From contig WHVA01000197.1 of NCBI GenBank assembly GCA_015179125.1, positions 1-64,000 on the forward strand: 64,000 nt of DNA, written 5' to 3'. Source of the DNA: Gautieria morchelliformis. Lineage: Eukaryota; Basidiomycota; Agaricomycetes; Gomphales; Gomphaceae. Below, in pieces: positions 1 to 8,336 of the stretch. The notes under the pieces were generated by a model that was given only the letters and a program-made list of their open reading frames with translations, was not told where the DNA came from and made no database searches. The translations under genes and the position numbers were made by a program. How positions within the stretch are numbered: position 1 is the first letter of the stretch; the number at the start of each line of letters is the position of its first letter.

Positions 1-945
1 AAATTAGAGCACTCGTCGAAATTGGTGAAGGCAAGATGCCCATCATCAGTTTCCTCAGAAGAGGACTCTTCTTCGGCAACATTCGCTTTTGCTTTACCCT
101 TCTTCTTCTTCTTTCCTTTGGCTTTTTTCTTCTGACGTGGTCCTTGACCTTCTTTACCACCTCCTTTAGCCCAGCAGTTTTCGATGGAATGTCCAGGCTT
201 TTTGCAGTTGGTGCATATATGCGCCTTCTGCCCTTTCTGGTCCTTCTTAGTAGATGAACCAATAAACACCCGCTCTTCTTGCGGGAGTGTTTTCTTCCTG
301 TCATACTGAGCATTTAGTACCCTAATAATGTCATCAGGGACTAATGGCCTCCCGCATTCTTCAAGCGAAGTGGTAAGGGCGTTCATGACTGCCTCATAGG
401 ATGGTGGAAGTGACGCAAGGATGATGTCCATGAATTCTTCTTCAGAAACTCTCGCTCCCATCTCATTAAGATGAGCATATAGGTCTTGGGCCTTTTCCAA
501 GTGGTCTCTCAAGTCTCCATCCTCAGGACATCTCATACTACGGAGTTGTCTCTGCAGGCTGGTGAGGACCATCTTGGGCTTTCTGGTCATTTCATTGACC
601 AGTGCATCCCAAGTCTCTTTTGCTGTCTTTTGCTTCTGTAGCATCATAGCTAGTGACTCTGACACTGAGACGATGATTTGGGTCTTGGCTTGTCCTTCTC
701 TAGCAATATATCTCTCCAGCTTCTCCTCAGCCTTATCCATCTGAGTTTCCTCAGCTTCTGTAAGAATATGGCCTGGGGGTATGACTGGGGGATCAGGAGG
801 TTGAGTGACTCTCCCTTCTACATGCTTGAGTAGATTTTTGGACTTGCAATAGCTGATGAGAGTGGCTCGCCACAATGGCCAATTACTTCCATCAGTAGCA
901 AGCTTCTCAACACCCAATAGCTTCTCAGAAGTGTCTCCGGGGCCC
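1..945 (-). CDS. Ty1/Copia Gag polyprotein, N-terminal part (runs off the left edge)
   Basis: Reading the minus strand from just inside the LTR gives an uninterrupted frame of about 315 codons to the window edge. It has the UBN2-type Gag features of fungal Copia elements: an early motif GSNWPLWRATLISYCKS, a middle part with WDALVNEM and an LPPSYEAVMNAL stretch, then a CCHC zinc knuckle (CTNCKKPGHSIENC) near positions 175-220, and a lysine-rich tail. Gag packages the element RNA in virus-like particles. Protease, integrase and RT would lie beyond the left edge. No in-frame ATG lies between the LTR and the conserved start of the domain, so the true start is unresolved. The frame shows no stops, unlike most elements in this window. 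Confidence 0.85.
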
Positions 946-952
946 ACAACCC

Positions 953-1450
953 TGTAGAGGACAGGAATTATAGGCAGTAGGTATGGACTTGTTGCTCAAA
1001 AGAATAGACTAGAAATCAATTCACTCTCTCAGTGAATTTAGTTGTCACTATAAATATATTATACACTACCTAGAAATCAATTCACTACAGAGGATTTCTA
1101 GGTCAATAAATCGAAAGAACACTAGACTAATTTACTTGCCTCTCTCAGTGAATTTAGTTGTCACTGAGACAGGGGGGAATCTGTCTCACTGTGCATGTAC
1201 TACTACCCAGCCCTTTAGCGCCCAAGGGCTCGCGCGTCGAAGTCATTTCAGACTCCGCTGGGTGCAGCCCCTTGTGAAAATAGAAATAACAAGATGAAAT
1301 GGAGAGGTAGGGAGTGACAGAAAAATTTCGAAAATAATCAGAGAAATGGGTGCATGGTACAAGAACAATATGAGAAGATATTGAAACACCATACAATAAA
1401 TCGAATATATTATGCTTGATTTTGGTGCAGGAGCATAAATGCACCAAACG
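953..1450 (-). repeat. 5' LTR of the Copia element (498 bp)
   Basis: This sequence is the reverse complement of three solo LTRs at 11131-11628, 20484-20981 and 55729-56226, each also exactly 498 bp. It lies immediately upstream (minus strand) of the Copia gag, so it is the 5' LTR of that element. Its inner end is canonical (plus strand TGTAGAGGACAGG); its outer end reads CGTTTGG instead of TGTTGGG, a point change at the terminus. Internal direct repeats of the motif CACTGAGAGAG and TAGAAATCAATTCAC occur near the 3' side. Confidence 0.9.
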
Positions 1451-1855
1451 TCCGATTCCCACACTCTCCGGAACTTGCTTAGTATCATACCATTACCTGT
1501 TGTTTCTGCTCTTTGTATAAAACCCCCTCATGTATGTCTCCGTTTCTGCAATCAGATAATCGACTTCAATACGTGATTCCCTTTGCACTGTCTCCTATTC
1601 TTAGCACAGCGAGTTTTGCTAGTCTTGTCTCCCTCCACTCTCGATCCCCTGTCCTCCACATCTTCTGCCTCCTCCGACCTTTGTTCTCCGACCCTCGCCC
1701 CTTGACCCTCGGTACTCCGTTCTTCCTTCCGCCTTTTCCGATATCCGCAAGTCAATTCCGAATTACTTAGGATGGTAGTTCATCAGGGGCACAACACATA
1801 AGTTGAAGCCGTTGTCCTTTCCAGTTCCGACCTCCGGGAATTCCGATACGTAACA
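1451..1855 (-). repeat. Fragment of LTR family X, interrupted by the Copia element
   Basis: The minus strand from 1855 downward begins TGTTACGTATCGG and matches the 651-bp solo LTR at 40647-41297 (TGTTATGTATCGAG) over about 400 bp, including a shared segment with TTTTATACAAAGAGC. The match stops at the outer end of the Copia LTR. The simplest reading is that the Copia element inserted into this older LTR, whose remainder is off the left edge. Its right end at 1855 sits directly in Plavaka coding sequence. Confidence 0.75.
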
Positions 1856-2989
1856 AGATTGGATATGTCCACTTGAAGCATGTACAGGATGCACACTCCC
1901 ATCTCCAGAGAAATTTGTAACATGGGTGGCATCTGATGCCAGAATAGCAGGCAAGATAGTTACACCTTCAGGTGCCTTGGACTGCAACTCATGCCAAGCA
2001 TTTACAGTATTGATGTCTCCATATACATGTGAAGCAGCACTGAGCTCTTCATCAGAGTACCTTAGGACAGGCTCATAATTCATAAAGCCATCAAATGCAG
2101 GATTCTGTTCAATGTATTTCAAGCATTCCACAATATCCCGATAGGAAAGAATTTGAGGCTCATTTGGTGCCTCAGGCAACATAACCTCTTTGACATGCCA
2201 GGCAGGCCTAGCTTCAATATGATCATCAATTCGCTTGCACATTTCTTTAGCTGACTTGAATGAAGGTGGATTATCCTGCATCTGTAATTGAAAGAATGGC
2301 ATAACAATGTTAGTTCTATACTTTTGTTGTCATGAGCAACAAATTACCCATTTCATTTTAAGCAAGCTATCAATCTGACCATTTGAAATCCCTGAGGTTC
2401 CAAGCCACTCTACCAAGCTCCATTCAGCTCAACTAGTAAATGGGTATTCAGGAAGATCTGAATGTTCTCAGTTTCGCCTGATATGCTCAAAGGCAGTTTC
2501 TCCCTTCCCATAAGTAGTAGATGCATTGGCAAATGGCCTGACTTCAAAAATATCCATTCCAACATTTGTTGGCGAAACTATGTTTGTTGGAGGCACCCTG
2601 TTTGAAGCAGAAGCAGTAGGCTCTGCTTCAGACAATTCTTGGGGAATGGCAATTTGTTCCATGATAATGTCCCCATCTATAGAACGAGTGGGAGAGAAAA
2701 AATGAGGTCGCTTGGATTGACCAGGTCTTTCAGGAGTTGTGGGCTCCCAGCTAAGCACAGATGAAGACTCTGCAGCCTGAAATTCAGGCTGAGTATAAGC
2801 GGGTTGAGAGCCTGATGATCTGACTCCATATTTGGAATAGAGTGCTGAGGCATAAATACTAGCCTGTTCAGCTCTGTGTTTATCTCCACACTGCTTTGAC
2901 TGTGCAAGATGGCCATTTAGACTGGCATAAAAGTAAGCACAGTGCTTGCACCGTTCAGTAGCTACTCCAGTTGCAAGCTTTGGGGGCAT
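1856..2989 (-). pseudogene. Plavaka-type (KDZ) DNA transposase, N-terminal relic
   Basis: The minus strand starts with MPPKLATGV and a C-x2-C...H-x5-C zinc-finger-like module (ERCKHCAYF...), then a low-complexity region, then an EWSLVEWLGTSG segment. An intron (2282-2347, GT-AG, 66 nt) separates this from a second exon with HIEARPAWHVKEV, NPAFDGFMNYEPVLRY and SDATHVTNFSGDGSVHP, the hallmark first catalytic-region block of fungal Plavaka transposases. Two in-frame TGA codons lie in the first exon, just before EHSDLPEYPF and just before AEWSLV. The frame ends at 1856 where LTR X inserted, so the rest of the catalytic core is missing. The transposase would cut and paste its own DNA; this copy is dead. 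Confidence 0.75.
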
Positions 2990-3090
2990 GAAGCTTGAGT
3001 CCTGTGGTGGTTAGTAGCAATGTTGAGTTGCAATTTGAGCTCCGCTCAAACCGTATGCCCTTAGCCCTACTCCTGTAGCGGTAGTGGCCA

Positions 3091-3154
3091 GTAGAGGGCA
3101 AAGGGTAAGAGAATTTGAGCCGGAGCTCAAATTCTCTTACCCTTTGCCCTCTAC
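3091..3154. repeat. Perfect 30-bp inverted repeat with a 4-nt loop
   Basis: Positions 3091-3120 and 3125-3154 are exact reverse complements, separated by CGGA. The arms start GTAGAGGGCAAAGGG and end TTTGAGC. The structure lies about 100 bp upstream of the Plavaka start. It could be a relic of a DNA-transposon terminus or a fold-back insertion; nothing in the sequence settles which. Confidence 0.9.
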
Positions 3155-3269
3155 TTTCACTTTGTTCGTCGGCGCACTTCTACCACACTCTTTTTATCTT
3201 TTTAATCTTCCCACTTAATCATTTCTCCTACTACTCTAGTGTAGCTTCGGTCTACTAGTAGCGGTTCAA

Positions 3270-4084
3270 ATGCACGGAACTTATTTGGTAGAGCCTCGCA
3301 GGTCTCAGCGGTGCCAGGCCGCAGGCATCATGGGCGTGGAGGGATTCCCCAGGGAAGTTCACATGTTATTTTTATGTAGTTATTCCATTTATTGATTTTA
3401 TTTTTTAGTTGCAGCGCCCTCTTAACCAGAAAACTCCCCCTGAGGCAAGTCCTATTTTATTTTTATGTAGTTATGCAGCTTATTGCTCTTATTTTTTAGT
3501 TGCAGCGCCCTCTTATCCAGCAAACACTCCAGGCAAGTCTATGTTATTTTTATGCAGTCAAGCCTGTAATTGATTTTATTTTTTAGTCGCAAACACCGAG
3601 CAATTACCGCTCTACCATTCCTAATGACGCACTTGACACAGAAATCGACGATAATCTTCTAAACGGAATGGCCGTTGGCGACCTCGAAACCTTTTCGCTC
3701 GGCCATAATTTCCCCCTCTCCTCCAACCTCAATCCCGATATGTTCTCCAACCATCCGGGTTTTCCATTGGATGATAGCCAGCCCAGTAACTATGCTGGTG
3801 TGACAGGTAACAACACCAAGGCCGACCATATCGACATTACTGTCAATGACAGTCGATGCCCGCCTTCTGCTGGTGAGTCGCAGATTACGGCGTGGCGTGC
3901 CGCTGTTAGCTCTAGCATCCAACATGAGCTCGAGGAACTCGCTGTCGGGCACCAGTCTGAGGTATGTACGGCGCAATTAATTTATATTATCTGACCTTTT
4001 TTCTGCTAGGCTCCCCAGCCTTCTGCTCGACCACCAGTCGCTGATCTCATGCATTCAATAACACATCTATCTCGGTGTTCATAA
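3270..4084 (+). CDS. Predicted 200-aa protein with two tandem micro-exons; function unknown
   Basis: The model has five exons: 3270-3353, 3409-3444, 3500-3532, 3587-3961 and 4010-4084. All junctions are phase 0 and the joined frame is open from ATG (MHGTYLVEP) to TAA. Exons 2 and 3 (12 and 11 codons) are near-duplicates starting LQRPL, and the three introns around them share TTATTTTTATG and a TTTTTTAG acceptor. Their donors are GAAGTT, GCAAGT and GCAAGT, so none is GT; the last intron is GT-AG. The main exon encodes an acidic, Asn/Asp-rich region (PNDALDTEIDDN, FPLDDSQPSNYAG). No family was recognised. The stop coincides with the edge of a duplicated block (family U), so the gene is probably 3'-truncated. 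Confidence 0.45.
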
Positions 4085-5080
4085 CAACCCGCCTTGCCTT
4101 GGTGTGACGAAGGGACGATAGGACATAAATGGACCCCACACGTTTGGTTAAGCAGCACTTAATGTACCGACGATCCACTTATATGCAAGTATATGTCATA
4201 TTTTCATTCATGCTGTTGTTCATGGCTCTCTAATCGGCAATACGCACCATCTCAGTCAGCGTTGTTCCGAACGACCTTCTTCTTCATCAGTTTAGCTCTG
4301 CTATCATACACCCGGACCTGTACGCTTGACTGTCTTACACTTGACTCACGACTATATAGGAAGAAAGCTTCAGGGTTATCCATGAACAACAACATTGACG
4401 ATTTCCGGACTGGATGAGTCAAGCGCATAGTGCACTGACATGGCGCATTTCTTTCTTGCTCTTACTCCTACTGGAGTCTATGCACGTGTCTGTACGTCGT
4501 TCTCTTTGATCACTCAACTATCGAATAAATTCCATCTTGCCCACGAGGGAGGCAATCCTCTGCGACTCTAGGTTGATGTTCAGGGTGCATACTTCAGTCC
4601 TGCATGGCCGCTGTATCATCCCAATATCGCGCGGGTCTATGGGAAAAGCTATTCGAATTTGGTATTGGACAGGCCTAGCTACTTCAGGCGATCGACACGT
4701 GTCTGCTGGTGCCTCATTTACATGACCCGGCGGGGTCGGGCCAGCGCCGATGTATGACGGTACTGAGTACTGGTCAGCAACCATGAACATACTGGGGCAT
4801 ACATATCTATGCACCGTTCCGAAGAGATGTTCACCCCCTGATGCTAGTTGGATAGGCATGGTATCTTCAGCTATTAATAATAATCCTTCCACTTAATCAT
4901 AATCTGCGGTAGCAATTACATAATGTGAGGTACCCGGTTGGTCCTTGTTGTTTGTGCACTCAACATCAAAATGCAAAAGGTTTAAGTAGGAGGTGTTGGA
5001 GTTACAAGCATGACCCTGCCGCATACACAAGCACCCACTACTGTGAGGTCCTTGAGACGCAAGTCGGAGTTTCACGTCTT
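4080..5080 (-). pseudogene. Family U copy 1 (unknown fungal gene, likely multi-exon)
   Basis: An open minus-strand exon (4892-4518) contains AEDTMPIQLASGGEHLFG, SVPSYIGAGPTPPGHV and LESQRIASLVGKME. A further segment (about 4420-4190) contains the motif MDNPEAFFLYSR. The same segments recur at 23.6-24.6 kb and partly at 17.1-17.7 and 34.9-35.1 kb, so this is a dispersed gene family or part of a segmental duplication. No domain was recognised. In this copy the first exon is open, whereas the 24-kb copy has a TGA after IQLA. Exon boundaries are estimates. Confidence 0.45.
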
Positions 5081-5102
5081 TCCTCAGTTCTTATCACACA
5101 CC

Positions 5103-5858
5103 TGTTGGAATAGTCTAACACTGCAGGCTGGACAAATGATACATATATATTCTCTCACATTCTCATTCGTGCGTCTCTCTTGTTCTAACACAAACGGATC
5201 TCCCATTGCCGGATCACCACAACTGTCACCAGACACCCTCACGGCCTCTGTCTTGGACACACCGGAATAGCTTGCGAGCTCACAGTCACTGCTGCGGCAC
5301 ACTGGAATACTGTCACAGTCCCTACTCGGAAAGTACACCGGAAATCATCCCCTAGTCTGCGGACTCACAGTCACTGCTGTGGCACACTGGAATACTTTGT
5401 CACGGTCCCTACTCGGATAGTACACCAGAAATCATCGCCTAGTCTGCGAACTCATGGTCACTGCTGAGGCACACCGGAATCACCCCCCCCCCTTCATCTC
5501 TTATCTGATCATGCCAACCGCTGGACCCAACTCCAAAGGCACCAGAACCTTCTTGGAGGAGCAACGCCTTTCTCGCTCCAAAATTCTCCTTGCCATAGAA
5601 CGCTTCACAGCTTGCGGAGGAGTGTTGGAATAGTCTAACAAGCTGATTACGCGTTCATTCCACTTATGTAATCAAAGGCTTGCGTGTACCCTTTGTTCTC
5701 ACTCTTCTTATTGTTCTACTTTCCTTTTGTTCCAAGAACATTTATAAGTCTTTACATTCCATGTATGTAACCATCCGTTTGCCCCAACGAGCTCACTGGA
5801 CAAATGATAGATATATATTCTCTCGCATTCTCATTTGTGCGTCTCTCTTATTCTAACA
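5103..5858. mobile_element. Small non-autonomous LTR element (TRIM-like) with 5-bp TSD
   Basis: Two direct repeats begin TGTTGGAATAGTCTAACA and end TTCTAACA: 5103-5190 (88 bp, internally deleted) and 5623-5858 (236 bp). They flank 432 bp of non-coding internal sequence. ACACC occurs directly outside both ends (5098-5102 and 5859-5863). A purine-rich CTTGCGGAGGAG precedes the right LTR, as a polypurine tract would. The undisturbed target-like sequence ATCACACACCTTGTGAGACTGAG occurs nearby at about 5964-5986. No gag or pol is present, so it needed enzymes from another element. Confidence 0.75.
5262..5490. repeat. Tandem repeat, about 95-bp unit, about 2.4 copies
   Basis: The block with CTCACAGTCACTGCTG, GCACACTGGAATAC, GTCCCTACTCGG and TACACCGGAAATCATC is repeated head to tail with a few substitutions. 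It lies inside the internal region of the TRIM-like element. Confidence 0.8.
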
Positions 5859-5986
5859 ACACCTTGTGAGACTGAGGTAAACTGTTCTCATACTCGCTCT
5901 TTACGCACATTATTGATCACTCCTGTATCTAGAACTGACTATCTAGTACAGGTATGCAGTCTTATCACACACCTTGTGAGACTGAG

Positions 5987-6201
5987 TGTAAAGGATGTCG
6001 ATCTTAAGACCTTGTATTACAAGGGCACTACAGAACTTGACCAATGAGTGGTATTCTGAATGCTACGTAGTGACAGGTAAGAGTAAGATGCGATGGGGAC
6101 CGCTGGCCGGTTCCCACGCATAAACTATACAGTGGGTCCCTAAGGGGCCCACTGGGATTATGTAATAACTAATGTACATGTAGATAAACGGGTTATTTAC
6201 A
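5987..6201 (-). repeat. 3' LTR of the Gypsy element
   Basis: 215 bp, direct repeat of 16868-17082, with TGTAAA...TTTACA ends. It is preceded on the left by CTGAG, the target duplication. Confidence 0.95.
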
Positions 6202-6212
6202 CCCTCCCCCTC
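6202..6212 (-). promoter_or_regulatory. Polypurine tract of the Gypsy element
   Basis: On the minus strand GAGGGGGAGGG stands directly before the 3' LTR start, the usual place for the plus-strand DNA synthesis primer of LTR retrotransposons. Confidence 0.75.
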
Positions 6213-6234
6213 TATAGACAACTATAGGGGTTAA

Positions 6235-7722
6235 CTACAACTCATAGAGGTCATCCATGAGGGAGTCCTCTAGAGTGGCAGATGCGATCACATCGTCGTC
6301 ATATGGGGCCGGTGGAGCATGTGACTCATCCGGGGGCACCTCCGCGTCATCAGTGGTGATTGGGTGAGGCTGGTCGACCTCACCACTAGCGGCGGTATCC
6401 GCTTGGGTGATGGGGCCAGTGTCCTCGCGGAGCATGGCCTCAACGGCCGGGTCCTCAGTCTGAGGAGGGGGCCGGAAGCGCACCAGCTCTCGGTCGAGCT
6501 GAGCGTGAGTGAGGGGTCGCGGCACCGTGGCCCTCACGTGGCTGGTCTCGATGACCTTTTGTTGGCCCTTGTGGGCGGCGGCACTGAATGCTGCACCGGT
6601 GATGCTGCGTTGAACATAATGTTCAATGCGCGCCACTCCCTCGCGAGTGACCCCCGCGTAGCGGGCCAACCATCTCGCGATCTCAGCGAGGGGGATGTTG
6701 GGGCCAGCTCGGCCCTCCACAGGGAATGGGCCCGTGATTGAGAGCCGCAGGGTGGTGCTCTGAGGCATCAGCACTTCCCTGGCGTCGACGAGGCTTGACC
6801 ATTGGTCTGTCGAGCCGAAGAGGTCGAGTAGCCTCGCCCTGAGAGGTGATGCGACCCCTTTGACCTGAGGCGCAAGGGCCTTCAACCACATCCATACGTC
6901 CATGTCGTCTAGGTTGAAGGTGCCATCAGCATTGTCACGGATGGCGGATGGGATTCCTTCAGGGTTGTGTATCCAACCCTTCAGGATGGCCGCGATGTTG
7001 TGCGGGGTACCGCCCGCTATCACGAGACAATCCCTTTTGGGATTGCGAGTGCGTTGTTCGCGCTCGATGCATTTGAATACGCCGATCAGCTCACGCATAC
7101 GCGCGAGCTGCAGCGTTTCTTTTGCCCGCACTATGAGTTTGACAAAGCGTGGGTTGTCGAGCGGGCAGACGTCGTACCATTGAGTACGATGCTGTTGGGC
7201 CTTTCCTACCGGCCGTGGTAGGAGGCCCGTCTCGGATATCGGTGGGTCTCCGAGTGGGATGAGCGTCCCCTCCCCCAGGTAGGGAGGGTGAACTGTCCCC
7301 ACCGGAAGAGGCAGGGCCACGCCAGGCCCGATGTACTGGGCCTCGATCTGTGCTACCCACCGCTGAAGGGCGGGGTCGTTGACAGTGTGCAATGATGACG
7401 CCGCTAGGTAAGTGCTAATCGCGCTTTCCTTTGCAATGGCTAGCCCATTGAAGGTGTGGGGGGAGCCGCGCAATTTCTTGTGCTTTTTCTTTGGCTGCTC
7501 TGCCAGCCTCTGTGCCCGTTCGGGGTCGTACGTCTTCCAGACAGATGAGTCGGACTCCCATCCATCTGGGATGCCGTAGGCAGAGGCGGAAGGCGCGCTC
7601 TGCCCTTCCGTGGTTGTCGTTGTCGTTCTCGGCACCGACAATCGGGACGCTAGTCCCGATGTTGCGCGCGCCGGCAGAGGTACCATCGCGCGAAGTGATG
7701 ATGGCCCGGCCCCTGGGTCCAT
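6235..7722 (-). CDS. Extra 3' ORF of the Gypsy element, 495 aa, function unknown
   Basis: This is an intact frame of 495 codons between the chromodomain end of pol and the 3' LTR. It starts MDPGAGPSSLRAM and ends DDLYEL. It has a Ser/Thr/Pro-rich N terminus, a basic patch (PKKKHKKLRG, possible nuclear signal) near residue 80, a mid region with RTRNPKRDCLVIAGG and WIHNPEGIPSAIRDN, and an acidic C terminus. No RT, protease, nuclease or membrane segment was seen, so it is not an envelope protein. It overlaps the preceding ORF by 73 nt. Being the longest unbroken frame of an otherwise mutated element, it is either young or was under constraint until recently. Confidence 0.75.
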   Translation of the reverse strand: MDPGAGPSSLRAMVPLPARATSGLASRLSVPRTTTTTTEGQSAPSASAYGIPDGWESDSSVWKTYDPERAQRLAEQPKKKHKKLRGSPHTFNGLAIAKESAISTYLAASSLHTVNDPALQRWVAQIEAQYIGPGVALPLPVGTVHPPYLGEGTLIPLGDPPISETGLLPRPVGKAQQHRTQWYDVCPLDNPRFVKLIVRAKETLQLARMRELIGVFKCIEREQRTRNPKRDCLVIAGGTPHNIAAILKGWIHNPEGIPSAIRDNADGTFNLDDMDVWMWLKALAPQVKGVASPLRARLLDLFGSTDQWSSLVDAREVLMPQSTTLRLSITGPFPVEGRAGPNIPLAEIARWLARYAGVTREGVARIEHYVQRSITGAAFSAAAHKGQQKVIETSHVRATVPRPLTHAQLDRELVRFRPPPQTEDPAVEAMLREDTGPITQADTAASGEVDQPHPITTDDAEVPPDESHAPPAPYDDDVIASATLEDSLMDDLYEL

Positions 7723-8336
7723 GGCCAGGTCATGTCCGGCCTTTTTGAGGAAACGTGGGCCAGGGTAACCTGGAGCTGGGCTGCGCTCAGCTGTTGCTCC
7801 AGTTCCTTGATCCTGGCGCGCTTGGTTGTGAGCGTGTCGTCGCGGTCCTCGACCACACGTTCCAGCTCCTTGACCTCTTTTTTAAGGTCGTGGATGTCCC
7901 GGAGGGGCTCTTCTCGCGCGTCACGTGCGATGTCCCTTGGGAGCCATCCCCAAGCTGCATCAACGGCATCACCAATATCTTCATCCCGCAATTTGACCTT
8001 GTGGGTGCCGGTCGCGGCCCTAAGGTGCGCGGCGTAGTCCGCGCATGTTGCGCAATCGTCCAGGTGGACGATGGCGAGGGCGTCCTCCCATCCCACGATC
8101 ATCCAGTGCTCCTTGTCTATTGGAGCACGGAGAATGTCTGCGGCCCCCTGTCTCGGGGCCATTGTTCGCGTTGTGGACGTTGACCGATCAACGTCCATCC
8201 CATCTTTAGGGGGCATCATCTTCGTGGGGATGATGGTGGTTAGCTTCCAAGAAGCGATGCACCCTTGGAAAGATCCGAGGTGAAAATTTAACCATGCCGT
8301 GGCCAGCGCATCACGTGGTCTGCACGTGACAGACAT
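7650..8336 (-). CDS. Extra 3' ORF of the Gypsy element, 228 aa, coiled coil
   Basis: The frame lies directly after the chromodomain part of pol. Residues about 130-195 form a clear coiled coil (heptads around DLKKEVKELERVVEDRDD and RIKELEQQLSAAQ). The N-terminal half has a Cys-containing segment (LDDCATCADYAAHLR). It probably starts at an internal Met such as MPPKDGMDVDRS rather than at the first ATG. No known enzyme domain was recognised. Its place between pol and the 495-aa ORF suggests both accessory proteins are made from the same RNA. Confidence 0.65.
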   Translation of the reverse strand: MSVTCRPRDALATAWLNFHLGSFQGCIASWKLTTIIPTKMMPPKDGMDVDRSTSTTRTMAPRQGAADILRAPIDKEHWMIVGWEDALAIVHLDDCATCADYAAHLRAATGTHKVKLRDEDIGDAVDAAWGWLPRDIARDAREEPLRDIHDLKKEVKELERVVEDRDDTLTTKRARIKELEQQLSAAQLQVTLAHVSSKRPDMTWPWTQGPGHHHFARWYLCRRAQHRD

